Of a stretch of DNA of 64,000 bases, positions 46,127 to 58,181 are shown one piece after another. The position numbers and the translations under genes are program-made. Source of the stretch: Epiperipatus broadwayi (Eukaryota > Onychophora > Udeonychophora > Euonychophora > Peripatidae); the NCBI GenBank assembly GCA_028023455.1, contig JAQFVV010006270.1:5666834-5730833 (forward strand), given 5' to 3'. The notes under the pieces are model-generated. The model did not search any database. It was given only the letters and a program-made list of their open reading frames with translations, and was not told the origin of the DNA. Position 1 is the first letter of the stretch. Each line of letters begins with the position of its first letter.

Positions 46127-46260
46127 TTAGACAATCCCAATATGGATAACAATCAACAATTTCAAAATGTTATCAAGGCAACCTCCTTTTAACAATAAAG
46201 ATGGAATGCCTTGATAACAGTTTGAAATTGTTGATTCTTATCTATATTGGGATTGTCTAA
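46127..46260. repeat. Foldback element
   Basis: TTAGACAATCCCAATATGGA on the left is inverted on the right to GGGATTGTCTAA; arms are about 55 bp with a short AACAATAAAGAT loop. No ribozyme. Confidence 0.9.
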
Positions 46261-47784
46261 AAAAATAAAATGCGAAATGGTCATGTTCAATAATAGAAAT
46301 GCTATTACAATCGCTCACAAGTCAGATTCCCATCTATTCATCAGAGACTATTTTTTAATCTATGAATAATTGTAATGATGTTTCTACTTCTAAAGATGCC
46401 CACTCACATTTACATATTAGACCTGCTGTGAAATATCATATAGGTATTAGACTGGTAATAAGTTTCTAATCTCGTGATTTTGTAAAATAACATTTACACG
46501 AGATCTGACAAAGTTAATCCATCAATTTTGATAAATGACGACAAGTAATTTTATTTAGTACAAAACTGTGACTTATAAACCTTATTTAGTGGAAATAAAC
46601 ACATATTTACTTTTTGAAGTAAAAATGATGCGAACTAACACTATTTTGTACAAAATGGCGAACCTATAACTTTATTAACTGGAAATAAACAAACATATAT
46701 TTACATTTTTTTTGCATTCTTTCATGACATCACAGCATAATTTAAATTGTAAAATTAGCAGCAAAACCAACATATTGGGTAACAACTTTTTACTAATCGG
46801 AACATTATCATATATTTGTATAAAAAAGTAATTATTTTTCTTTTTACAACATTATAAATGTGTTTAATTTAGTATTTATTTAGGCATTTGTTCATGCCTT
46901 CGACTTTAATATGTACCTCACTAAAAAGCATTGCTTTAAAAATATGTATTTTTTGCAGTTTAAATTAATCTTTGGGAAATAGAATCCAAGAAATCAATAA
47001 ATTAAATAATAATAATATTAATAATGTAGAAAATCTAACTCTTTTAAGTGCTAGCTTTTACTATTTAAGATAATAGCTTTCATTCTTGTAATTTTAGATT
47101 ATTAAGATCAATTTTAGTTAAAGAATACTAATGCATAATCTGTCAAAGACTAGGGAAATTGAACAGGTTTTAAATTAGATATTACTGAATTATTAGTATC
47201 TAAACTTGATTTATTAATGAATTTCAAAAAACTTAAAAATGTTAATGTAATAATTTTTATAGATTTCATGTATTACCATTTTTTATATGATGATAGAACG
47301 AATTTATATCACTAAAATCTTGAGGGTAGTAATTGATGTTATATCTATAATCAAAATCTTCAGAGGCTTTTAGCAAAATAAGTGGGTGGATGTCAATAAT
47401 AATAATTAAAGTGAATGACCAAAAGGTCTATACATATATATTTAAAACTGTATAACAAGTATATAGCTCTTTTAACTGATAGATCTTATTTTTATAAACA
47501 TTTTGTAATTAATTTAGAGAGTTCTAATATTTTTAATGCATTTCTTTTTTGCTGTAAAAAAAATGTAAATTTATAAAACTGAAACTTTATTTAAATATTT
47601 ATTACTTTTAAGTAAAGTATATTTAATAATATCCGCATCATCATTTAATAGCGAATGATTTGAAAAATATATTTTTTGTAATTACCATAATAATTATTTA
47701 TGATTAAAATTTATTATTGAAACTCTTGTAGAATTGATTTTTGTCGCAGAGTTAATCATAAAATCATATAAACCTAAACACTTA
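46261..47784. other. AT-rich stretch, no gene seen
   Basis: Contains a diverged short repeat pair (ACAAAACTGTGACTTATAAAC and ACAAAATGGCGAACCTATAAC, 46560-46690). No coding block recognised. Confidence 0.45.
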
Positions 47785-47850
47785 TTAAAACAGGCAAAAC
47801 TCTTTATACAGTAGTGCATGCAATGGTGATCTTGTGATGTTTAGCGATTC
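47785..47850 (+). mobile_element. Family 2 fragment
   Basis: CACTTATTAAAACAGGCAAA, CAGTAGTGC and ATGGTGATCTTGTGATGTTT: a left arm joined directly to its inverted copy, so a deletion product. Confidence 0.75.
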
Positions 47851-48384
47851 AAAACACTTTTAGAAAATAGTCTTTTACCCATCAAAAAAGTTATTTAATT
47901 TTTTCTCCTATAAATCATATCAATTTTAAAAAAATAAATAAATAATTGACATTCATATTAAATCTTGTGTTTAGGGCATAGGAATTACTATTTATTTTGT
48001 TACTTAAATTGTAGGAAATGTACCTACAATTGATTGTCAATTTAATTTTATAAAAAGGGAGAGAGATGGCATAACCTATACAAAATTCAACTTTTTATGT
48101 AGCAAAATTTATTTTTATTAAAATGCATTAAGAAGAGTGAATTAAAATTAAATAAACAAACAAATAAAAATATTTAATGATTTTTTGAAATCACATTTAT
48201 TAATCCAGAGTTAAAATAAATTGTGATAATTATAACCTGATGCATGATTTTCATTTTGAATGTTATCACCAATAAATATATGAGTTACTTTGAAATTTAT
48301 AAATAATCAAATTATAAATAACCAGTGAAGAATATGTTTTTTAAAGGCAGTTTGATAATGTAACATAGGGATAAATGATAGTAG

Positions 48385-48600
48385 CTGAAAGAAAAATGCA
48401 TTAGATCCTAAAAGTCCAGGTGCACAGTTCTAAGATCGAAAGTTCATCATTAGCGAAAGCCATAAGCTTGAAACTACTATGAGGATTTTGGATAGGACAA
48501 ATTATTAAGCACAATCATCTGGCATCCATCATTACTTATTAAAATTCATAATAAGTGGCATACATAGAAAAGGTGGAAAACGTTATGTTGCTAAAACAAT
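48385..48600 (+). mobile_element. Family 2 HHR element, heavily decayed
   Basis: Retains ATGCATTAGATCCTAAAAGT, a changed ribozyme block (TTAGCGA instead of CTGACGA; AAGC/GCTT stem II perfect; GAAA present) and the CATCTGGCATCCATC end. The stem II here suggests the ancestral family had AAGC/GCTT. Confidence 0.75.
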
Positions 48601-49199
48601 AATATATAGACTGCAGTCATATGAGCAGTTGTGTGATATTTTGTTTCATCACTTTGAAATAAATATGGGATAGGATAATACTATCGAGTGAATGCAATTA
48701 ATCGTTATCTGTAATAGTTTGCTATTATCTGCCATAATGTCTCCAATTTAGTGCTACATTATAAAAACTGTATATCATTAAATGCAAAATATCATTGCAA
48801 TTCCTTAGAGGATGTTAACGCTCTTCTGTCTCATTCAAATGCTCTTATGTCTCATTCAAAACAAAACTAATAGACTTAGTATTTAAAATGTTGCTGTAGA
48901 TATGTATGTTTTACTATAGTAGAACTAAATTTACACATAAGCTTTGTGCTTTTTTTTTTCAGTTAATGGAATTGTCGATCAAAAAAGGAATGGAACTTTT
49001 TATGGCATAAATTAAAAAAACAAAAAAAACATTTCAAGTGATTGAAGATATAAATAGGGATGAAGTTATTTACATAATAATAAAAATTGTGAAAAGCAAA
49101 AAGATAAAAATATTTTATGTGTTTACAATTTTGTTTTTCTTTTATGTTTTTTTTTTTTTTTGTTATATTTTTATTTAAAAAAAAAAGCATACAGCTTTA
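48601..49199. other. No gene seen
   Basis: The T-rich minus frame (48963-49190) is low complexity. An acceptor-like TTTTTCAG at 48962 was considered and rejected as an exon. Confidence 0.45.
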
Positions 49200-49325
49200 T
49201 TACTTGGGGAGTTCATAAGAAGTTTAAGTAGCAGACCTGTGTGCACCTGAATTGATCCCGGGGCTCCCTATCTCAAGTTGGACACTCTACCAATTGCAGC
49301 AAATTGCACAGGGCCCCATTTTTAT
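49200..49325 (-). mobile_element. tRNA-derived SINE, second family
   Basis: On the minus strand: GGGGCCCTGTGCAATTTGC, box A-like ATTGGTAGAGTGT (49282-49294), box B-like GGGATCAATTC (49249-49259). The head differs from the SINEs at 4921 and 20799. Diverged. Confidence 0.6.
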
Positions 49326-50154
49326 AAAACCGAGTAATAAATGTGGCAATGGCCAAAGTTATAAAAGCCCTAATTTATTATTATGTATTTTCTGTAAACT
49401 CTTTTGAACAAATAATCTTAACAATAACATACAAATTCTATTCTGAAATTACAGTAGTTGAGAATGACATTATTTTAGGAATAATACTGTGACTGCGATA
49501 TAATTAAATTATGGCAGATACGTTTTAACAATTTATAAATACTAATATTTGTAATAAAATAATAATTAATGTACTTGAAGTTTGTGTTTGTTATCTTATT
49601 AGTTACAAAAAAAGCACACATCTGATAAATATTATTGCAGCTAATATTTGATGATGAAAGGTTAGCAAAACTCAATCTACTAATGTTTGCCAATTCATAT
49701 TGAATTGATATGATAGTTGTTATCTTCGATGACATAGATGTCTGCTTGCATTGATGTTATAATAGTCTTTCGTAATGATCTTTAACAGTCTTTTAGATAG
49801 ATACTTCATCTCTCTCTTTTTTCTTCTTAGCCTGAAAACTTATCCATATGCTTTAATTATAATACAACATGCAAACCATGCCACAATTTGGGATTAAGCA
49901 GCCCTCCTTTTTATATTGATTGAACATCACATTTCTGGACATTTTCATACAGTTATTTTTCCAATAAATCACTACAAATAGACTAAATTCCAAATTGAAT
50001 GAAGTTTTAGTCTAAATATTCAAACAGAAAAAGAGCTCTAAAAATAATGATTAATGCTTTTTTTTTTCATCAGTTTAGTCTTAGTTTGTGATTTTGAAAA
50101 AACGGTCTACTTTTGAAAGTCTTTAAAATTTTTAATTTCATGAAAAACATTAAT
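49326..50154. other. No gene seen
   Basis: AT-rich; the frame 49475-49735 (minus) is not recognised. Confidence 0.4.
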
Positions 50155-50478
50155 TTATTTAATGTTTTCGAGTAGAAAAATCCTATAATTTAAATAGCAA
50201 TCACAGAAAACATAAAATTGTATAGAATGGATTTTCATAATATTCAATTCCTCACCTATTTTATTTAATATTTTTATCATTGATTTGCAGAAAAAATAGC
50301 TTGTGTCAAAAAGATCATTCAATAAGGTATGAAAATGAGATTCTTCTTCAAAGAATGGAACTTTATTTATAATTCTAGAAAGATAAAATGTCCAGTACTC
50401 TCCCTTAAACTTGGTATTATCTCCTTGGGACTGATTCTGTACTGTAACCAATTTTTTTTGTCTATCAAAAGCTACCAT
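50155..50478 (-). pseudogene. Unrecognised 107-codon frame, possibly piggyBac-like
   Basis: The longest clean frame in the region. HTLLNDLFDTSYF and then IQFYVFCDCYLNY loosely resemble the 'LLDHFN..F..YY.PG' and 'GIK.FVLCDS.TGY' blocks of piggyBac transposases, but the conserved DES.I.FKGR block between them is not readable. Treat as a guess; it may be non-coding. Confidence 0.25.
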
Positions 50479-50649
50479 TTATTTCTTGAGGATATGATAT
50501 AAATACTTACAGAATAATGTATTCAACGCATAAATATTTTACTACTATATATTTTATTCCTGTTTGAAGGGAAAAAATGCTCATAAAAAACTCAAATCCA
50601 TAATTTTACACTATATGCAACCATTATCAGTTATTTTATAATTTATCAA

Positions 50650-51482
50650 CTTTTTGCTCTACTTTTTTTATATCGCTCTCTGTAGTGCCTTTCAATGTGG
50701 CATAATTCTTCTACTTTTTTACATCTTCTATTATTTACATAATAATGTAATATTATTTCATCTATTCCTCTTGATACATATATATTTCTAGTCTTTCTAG
50801 ATTATCTTATTACTTCCTGTAGTTTCCTATTTAACATATTCCTAGCCTTCAATGTTTTTTTCCTCATTCTTTTTAATTGTTCATGTTTCTATTTTATATA
50901 AAATTCCATTAAATTGAGAGAGTGCAAATCTCTCAAGCCTTATGTCTATCACCAGCCAATCAGATCAAGCCCTGAGATTGGCTGGTGATAGTCATAAGCG
51001 CTTGAGAGATTTGCACTCTTTCAATTTAATTCCAATACCGTCTGCGCGTTATAAAAATAAATATTATAAAATTCCATTCTAAATAAAACATTTAATATGC
51101 CTCTTTATTTTAGATCTAACTTTACTTGACTACAGAACAACTTTTCATTAAAGGCTGTTTGGCTTAGCTATTCTAATTATTTCAGTTTTTATGATTTCTT
51201 TCTTTATTAGTTAAATAACTTCCTTAATATTTAAAAGCAATAATATGATTTATAACTTCATACCTAATATCCATTTAAAATTTTTATCCCCCCTTTTCTA
51301 TTGCTTCTGTTTTAATTTTAGTTGTGTTTATTTTTATTCAAACATTATCTTTTTTTGATCTGAAAACACTAGCATATCATTGGCAAAATCTGGTACTTTT
51401 CTATCTTTACGGTTAATTTTATTTAGCAGTTTCTTAAAATAAATATTAAATAAAACAGGAAATAGGACTTATCTCTATCTTA

Positions 51483-51513
<31 letters not shown>

Positions 51514-51530
51514 TTCATTTTAGATTAATT
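50650..51530 (-). pseudogene. LINE RT remnant split by a foldback
   Basis: Minus strand, right to left: FPVLFNIYFKKLLNKINR then a degenerate VPDFANDMLVFSDQKK (the RT 'QG..LSP.LFNIY..' and 'FADD.l.f' boxes, Asp to Asn) at 51340-51470. Past the foldback (50909-51029) comes a Lys/Arg-rich stretch with stops. Consistent with family B or C LINEs; too decayed to place. Confidence 0.6.
50909..51029. repeat. Near-perfect palindromic MITE
   Basis: TTAAATTGAGAGAGTGCAAA and ATCACCAGCCAATCA on the left are inverted on the right, ending CAATTTAA, with a loop of about 10 bp (near 50965). GC-richer than its host sequence. Inserted in the LINE remnant. Confidence 0.9.
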
Positions 51531-52955
51531 ATTTAATTTTATAATTATCTTTAGTCTCACATACAGATTTTCTTCTTATCTATCCTTTTTTTTTACATTT
51601 CCAACAAAAGTAATCCAGTTTAAATTCTCAAATGTTTTTTAATGACTCATTTTTCTTTATATATCTTATAGTCCTTGCTGCTCCAACTGCTTTTTAAATT
51701 CCTCTACCTTTTCTAAGATGAAACTACTTTTCCTACAGAAGAATGTTTTATTTGCTGGAAATATAAGGTTTTCAATAATATTTTTGCTATATATAAGAGA
51801 TTAAGATATCTGTCCCACCATTATTCCTTACTCAGATATCAGAAGAGAAATTGTCTCATACAAAGTGTCTTAAAAGCTGTTAAGTGTGTCACTGAAAAGA
51901 TAATTTCCCTTCGAAGATTTTCTCAACTAAATTTTTTTTTTTCTGGGAGCTTAGTCAGATTTTTGGCAGCAAGAATTTTGAGTTTTCTGTGAGATTTTTT
52001 TAATAATTTTTTTTTTTAAAACAATGAAGCCAAAAGGATTTTATTTTTTCAGACATGATTTAAGGTTATGAGCATCCATGTTTTAGAAATGGAATTTTCT
52101 AATCTTTCTTATAGCTGTAATCCATTGTAAATCAAAACTATATAATTAAAATGGTACAGTAATGAAAAGAAATCCATCTTTCATTGGAATCTCAACAGAT
52201 TCTTTTGGAATTTTTTTACCTAAAAATAACCATTTTGTTCAATAATTAAAAATGAATAAGCAAATGTTAAAACATTTAATGACTAAGCAGGTTTGGGTTT
52301 GAAATACGTAAGAATTTATTTGAAAAACTAAGTATTTTTGATACTATATAGTATCATAATCATGACATAATAAAAGGGGAGGGAGTTGTCATCCATAATA
52401 TAATTAAAAATGTAAATATTCATAAAGATTATAATTTTGTGTGCTTTCTAATCAGTCCAGGGAAAATTTTTGTCACAATAGAATATGCCATAAACATCAC
52501 ATGATCATCATAGTGAGTTTTGCTTGTTTTTAATAATCGAATATGGAAAATCATAATATATTTAATAAATAATTCAAAGCATGTCACACATTGCATAACA
52601 TGATTTTCAGTATGCGCAAGTAGCTAGAATAATGCTATATATTTATAAAAACTATCTCATTCTAAAAGGGGAAGAACACTAGAAAGATACACAGTTATTG
52701 TACCTTCTGAAACTAAATATAATTGTAATTTTATTAAAGGTTATTTTTTTAATGATGGATATTTTATCAGAACAAGTTTATTCTATTTTTCATTGAAATA
52801 ATTAGTCATTTAAAATTCAGACGTAAAATAAAGAAAATTTCTCAAAATGTTTTTCATTGGAAATGAAAAAAAATTAAAAAGGAGAAAAGAATCTGAATAT
52901 TTTATTGTGCTTCTAATATTTATAAAAAAAAAGTGTTAGTAGAAACAATATTTAC
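51531..52955. other. AT-rich stretch, no gene seen
   Basis: TC and TA microsatellites lie just left (51481-51510), and a Family 2 fragment at 52488-52545 (CATAAACATCACATGATCAT then TAGTGAGTTTTGC). Nothing else. Confidence 0.5.
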
Positions 52956-53194
52956 GATATAAACAATGAACATTGCCAATTGCTGAACAAACTTTGTGGT
53001 AAATGCTTAACCAGAGGAAGCATTTAAAATATCTCTACCAGGAACCTCCCCTCCCTCACTAAACCCCTGACCCAAGTTTCGTGCTTTGGCACTCCTCAGA
53101 GAGGCGCTAGGTAGCTTCAGACACTAATGCTTTCTCTGGTTAAGCATTTATCACAAAACTTGTTGAGCAATTGGCAATGCTCATTGTTTATATC
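52956..53194. mobile_element. Family 4 foldback element with an intact hammerhead in the loop
   Basis: Arms of about 72 bp (GATATAAACAATGAACATTG, AATTGCTGAACAAACTTTGT, AAATGCTTAACCAGAG) are inverted at 53120-53194. The loop is clearly GC-richer and contains the ribozyme on the minus strand. No coding sequence and no target duplication identified. Confidence 0.88.
53064..53104 (-). ncRNA. Hammerhead ribozyme, family 4, fully canonical
   Basis: Minus strand. Stem I is CCTCT/AGGGG (one wobble), core CTGAGGA (position 7 free), and stem II GTGC/GCAC is perfect with loop CAAA. GAAA follows. Stem III is ACTT/GGGT (two wobbles, no loop), and the cleavage triplet is the classical GTC. Every invariant base is present and all three stems pair, in type I order. 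This is the best-preserved self-cleaving motif in the window. Confidence 0.88.
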
Positions 53195-53899
53195 TTACAA
53201 GCTTAAGAGAATGGGTCATGTGATCTAAGACTATTTTTTTATTTGACTATTTATAATATTAAGCTATTTTTAGAAATATGTTACCAATAAAGAATAGATT
53301 CTTATACATGTCATTGGAACCATGAGTTCAATGTCTTTTCTTTGCAAGAAATCTGAGTAATACTAAAAATTAGGATTTAAAGTTTTTGGTCATTATTCAT
53401 TTGACAGATATGGCCATAGTTTTCATTATATGACTTTTTGACACATTTTCTGTAGCGTGTTTCAAATGCTAAGATTTTTCCCCTGAAACATCTGTCTTAC
53501 CCATTTTTTTCATTTATACAACACACTAAAAATATGCACTTGTTCATTACATCTTAATTGGAAAAATTTATTAAAAATCACAAATATAATTATATATATA
53601 ATGTTTTTGAATATTATTTCAATAAATTTAATACCAATTTGTTTACTGGCAAAAATTACACAACTCATCACTGCATACTCAGTATAGCTACCCATCTAAA
53701 TGAAAAATGGCTATGGATCCAGTCACACAAGGGTGGCGGAAATTGCCGAACCTGTGCTCCGGTTACCAAAATATAGCTTACAGCATAGTAAATTTCAAGC
53801 ATTCATAATTAGTCATGTTTACATTGCCATTCATTTAATATTTTATGTAATTATCGGTATATAATATAATAAAGTAGTTAAGATTACAGCTACTATGTA
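53195..53899. other. No gene seen
   Basis: AT-rich; overlapping small frames on both strands (53510-53776) are not recognised. Confidence 0.4.
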
Positions 53900-55463
53900 T
53901 TATTATTTATAGGACCCTAATTCTGCAATGGCAGCTTCAGTTTTTATAAATAAGTGTTGGCAATATTAATTGGATTAATTGAAATTTGGATTTATTTCTT
54001 CACCAATAAATGAAACAATACCTATATGTCTTCTCTGTGAGAAAACTTTTACAAATGATGCAATGAAACAAGCTAAAATAAAAGATCATCTTGAGAGTTC
54101 ATTCTGATAAAAAGGATAAAGTTCTTGATTTTTTAAAAAAGCTTAAAGAAAAATTTGCAATTCGACCAAATATAAAAAGTTTTATGAAGCCGTCTGATAT
54201 TGATATTGAAGGAGGATTAATGGCTTCATACAAGATTTTGCTCAATATAGCAAAAAAGGGAAACCCATACACAATTGCAAAAGATGCAGTTATATCTGCA
54301 ATTAAAGATGTCATTGAAAATGTAGTGAAAAAAGACTCTGTTAATGTTTTCAAGTGCTTACCAACCATTAAATGCTAATTCTGTAAAATGGATATTGACG
54401 AAATATCTGAAAACAAAGAAAATATAATAGGTTAAAACTCAAAAATTTCAAGTTTTCTATTCAACTTGATGAGTCTATTTTTGGTGTTGCTTTTCTTCCT
54501 ATGGCTTATGACAGATATTTTAATAAAATTGAATGTCAAATCATTAATGAATTTTTATTTGCTAAATATCTTGAAAGTGATAAAAAAGATATAACAATAT
54601 ATCAGTATTTAGAAGACTATTTGAATAAATATGGCATTTTATTTAACAATATAATAGCAATAGCCACAGATGGTGCGCCTGCTATGGTAGGTCATTGCTG
54701 AGGTTTTGCAACTTTTCTTAATGAATAAGTTCCTGGTATATGTACTATTCACTGTGTTTTGCATAGAACCCATCTAGTGGCAAAATATCTTGGTCCATAT
54801 TTGCATAATGCATTACAGATTTGTATTAAATCTATTAATCAAATTAGAGCCAACTTCTTAAATCGAGACTTTTTCAAATTTTGTGAGAAAAATGACTAAT
54901 TATCACTTTTACATATCGAAATCAGGTGGTTGTCTAGAGGTGAAGGTTTACAAAGGCTACCAAAATAATTTCTTTTCTGAATGATGAACTTCAAAAATAT
55001 AAGAACCACATTTTTTCTTGACAGATTTATTTGCAAAATTCAGTGATGTTCAAGCAAGGCTCCAAGGTAAAGATGTCAAAATTATTCAAGCTTGGACATT
55101 TTTTTTAGGTTTCCAAGTTAAATTAAATTTGTTTAAAATCTTCATTGTTACATAAAGATTTTCAGTACTTTTCAAATCTATGATAATTGCAAATAAAATA
55201 TGAATACTTGGAAATATATATAAATCATCTTCAAAAATTGAGCGATGATTTTAAACTGTGCTTTGCAGATTTAGAAAATATTGATATCCCAGAATGGATT
55301 ACTGTGCCACTTTCCACTCAAATTGAAAACATCGACATCAACTTGCAAGATGAACTTATTAAATTATTAGCATCTTGAAGAAGCAAAGACGCTTTTTAAA
55401 AATTTAACTTTGAGCAATTTTTGGATGAATATAAATATAACCCAAAAATACACAAAACTTTTT

Positions 55464-55774
55464 GTTAAACCACTAAACATCACATGGTCACCATCCCTTA
55501 TACTAGCACATAATTGTTATTAAACCAGGCAAAACTCTCCATACAGTAGTGCCAACCAGAGTAATCAATGGATGCCAGAAGGCTTGCATTAGATCCTAAG
55601 ATCTAGGTGCAGTGCTCTCAGATCCAAGGCTCCTCACTGACGAAGGCCACAATCCAGAAACTAGTCTGGGGATATTGGATGAGTAGGCACTAGATAGGGA
55701 TTTTATGCACAAGCCTTCTGGCATCCATTGATTACTCTGGGTGGCACTACTGTATGGAGAGTTTTGCCTTGTTT
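55464..55774 (+). mobile_element. Family 2 HHR element inserted in the hAT pseudogene
   Basis: AAAACTTTTT (55454-55463) is repeated at 55775-55784, a 10-bp target duplication, so the insertion boundary is exact. Removing it rejoins the transposase frame. Arms of about 58 bp (GGCAAAACTCTCCATACAGT, inverted near 55711-55769) flank a spacer of about 150 bp with the ribozyme. One of the most complete Family 2 copies. Confidence 0.93.
55632..55671 (+). ncRNA. Hammerhead ribozyme, family 2
   Basis: Stem I CCTCA/TGGGG, core CTGACGA, GAAA, stem III ACT/AGT and cleavage triplet GTC are intact. Stem II (AGGC with TCCA around CACAA) keeps only two central pairs, so folding is weakened. Confidence 0.72.
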
Positions 55775-56190
55775 AAAACTTTTTATTATGGCATATCCTT
55801 TTTTGCTGGCATTTCCAAGTTCGTATATGATTGAAACTGTTTTCAATCATGTTAATTCCATCTTAACCAAAACGAGAAATAAGTTGAATGTGAAATTCCA
55901 AGGTGATTTAAGTTAAAACTTTCTTATTTTGAACCAAATATTGCTAATCTTGCTAAGAATCATCGAGCCTATCCATCTCACTGATTATCAGTCAGAAAAA
56001 TTATTAAAATGATTATTATAAAATTGTTATTACTTATATTAATAAATGTAAAATTGCAAAATAAATACATAAAAATAGTGAAAGCTTTTTTTTAACATAA
56101 ATAAACCACTAAAAATAAATTTTATGGGGGTTGACAAGAAGTTTTGAAGATTTTAGGGGTCGATAATCAAAAAAGTTTGGTGACCCCTAG

Positions 56191-57940
56191 TTTAGACCAA
56201 TAAAATATCATACGATTCTAGCTTTCATATTATTGTTTTATCTGCTACATTTGTTTAGATTGTGATTTAAATGGTTTTAGTTTAATAATGTGCGTGAGTA
56301 AAAAGAGTTCAAATTTTTACGTACATTTAATTATGATTATATGTTATGCTTAATGATTAAAATTAAAGATTATATAGTAATTTAAGATATTTAATAATTT
56401 TATGTTTTAATAAGTATTACCATTAATATCTAAAGATTTGAGTGATTTGAAAATGAAGCATGTAGTTTGAATTCGGAAATTTTATCTATTATTTTAATAT
56501 TTTATACACTGCTCTTTAGCTCATTACTCTTTGTCTTCTACTTCTGGTCTGTAATTTCTGAATCATTTCTTCTTCTTTCCAACAGCATTTGTTCTTGTAA
56601 TTCTCATAACTACTTCATCTTCTCATACAATTTCAATAACATGTTTCCCCTAAATTATATTGTAATTTTTAACATTTGAGTCTCTATTTTCTTTTTGGTC
56701 TATATTTTTTATTTTCTTTGTAAACACAGGATGATATATTATTTTTATCTCTTATTATGGTTGGATCTCTATTATTTCTGAAAATGAGTTATTTATTTTT
56801 TAAGTTTCAACTTTTAATATTTTTCATTATTAAGCTATGATCGAGATCATTTCCCTGGAAATTTTGTTATCTACTTTACTGAAGTTGTTTCACCAATAAC
56901 GTTTTCATCTTTCAACCATTTGCACTCTATTCATTTTTTAAAATTCTTCTGAAATTATATTGCAAATCATCATATCATTTTTTAAAAGTATCATTACTTT
57001 GATTTTTAAAATTATTTGCCTATAATATGCAACATTTTTTATAATCACATTCATTTGTAGCATTCCAATTTCATCTGTTAATGATAACATTTTTATGAGA
57101 TACACTGTCAAGTTTTAATTTTATATCTCTTAAATTGTTCTACCTCATCATCTGCATTATATGATGTAATGACATTTATTTGATTATTGTGATGCTAGAA
57201 GAATTTGCATTAAATCTAGTTGACCTCGTCTTACATTGATAGGCTTGTATTTTATCAAGATATTTCTTATTTTTTCATTTTATAAAAATCATATATCAGC
57301 TTTACACTTTGAATTTTTACCAGGCTAGACAAGAATGTTAGATAACATTTAACTCTCCTTAACTTATCTGACTTGTGGCTAATCAAGAGTGACATATCTA
57401 TATCATTTTTTTTTCTGTTAGGGTTGGTGTTTAGTTGTCTATAAGTATTGATCAGGTTTTTGCTGACAGCATATAATTTAACACTTAAAATTATTATTAT
57501 TTTTTACTAATTAATTTTTTAACTTGATTCTGATTACTCAATGGAGACCCTAGATCTTAGTTTTCTATGCAGTGCCTAAGCAGTCATAAGATTTTTCATG
57601 TAGTCTGCATTATATTTCATTTATATTTTTTCTTGTGGTCAATACATTAACAGTAATCTGAATGACTCTGCTTGTTTTGGATGATCTTAATTAAAACAAG
57701 ATTCTAATATAGGAGAACAGATTTTTGAAGTCATTTATCTGAACATTGGATGTTGCAGAGATTATTTCAACATTTAAAATTAGAAATTGTAGATTAAGAT
57801 AATTTTATTTAAATAAATTAACTAATGATTTTTGTCATATTATTTCTACATGATAATATCTTTAAAATTGTTAAAAAATATGTTGGTAAATATACTTTTA
57901 TTTGTTATTATTTTTTAAGCGTTTAATATGACTTTCTGAA
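56191..57940. other. AT-rich stretch, no gene assigned
   Basis: Minus-strand words such as INVRRGQLDL near 57210-57250 hint at a LINE endonuclease start, but too weakly to call. The plus frame 56467-56679 is Leu/Phe-rich low complexity. Confidence 0.35.
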
Positions 57941-58181
57941 TGTAATTTATCCACTCTACTTTGAACACTTTTTAACAAAAAAACCTTTTATTGTACATAT
58001 ATGCATACACAATCTTACGTTTCAATTATCCTGCAGTCTTTTTCAGAGCCACTTTTACTTTAATTTAAAGTTGCTCTGAAGAAGACTGTAGGATAGTTGA
58101 AATGTAAGATTGTGTCTGCATATATGTACAATAAAAAGTTTTTTTGCTAAGAAGTGTTCAAAGTAGAGTGGATAAATTACA
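57941..58181. repeat. Foldback element with PLE-like half-motifs
   Basis: TGTAATTTATCCACTCTACT on the left is inverted at the right end (GTAGAGTGGATAAATTACA). Both arms hold CTCTGAAGAAGACTG (or its TTCAGAG complement), GGATAGTT and GAAATGTAAG. Same motif class as 5857-5890 and 21580-21860. Confidence 0.9.

Larger units (their letters stand above)
53900..56190 (+). pseudogene. hAT transposase remnant (ZBED5-like), with 3' terminus
   Basis: Blocks in order: a BED-type zinc-finger stretch (ICLLCEKTFTNDAMKQAKIK then DHLE, about 54020-54100); LMASYKILLNIAKKGNPYTI (54220-54280); FSIQLDES, the catalytic-region start (54455); IAIATDGAPAMVGHC (54655-54700, the family's 'CTDGAPAM' catalytic box); TIHCVLHRTHLVAKYL (54747-54795); IRWLSRG (54920); ADLENIDIPEWI (55267-55300). 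After a Family 2 insertion (55464-55774) comes FPSSYMIETVFNHVNSILTK (55805-55880), the dimerisation end. The right terminus reads GTTTGGTGACCCCTAG at 56175-56190, a typical hAT end; the left end was not found. Frameshifts and in-frame stops make it dead. Best preserved hAT copy here. Confidence 0.9.

Noticed and set aside
48963-49013. Terminal exon of the KIAA1143 homolog
   Set aside because: Right phase only; the 16-codon peptide has no family similarity.
49316-49410. Exon resembling the family's GKI-FKKP segment (GPIFIKPSNK)
   Set aside because: No acceptor in the right phase, and the sequence belongs to the head of a minus-strand SINE.
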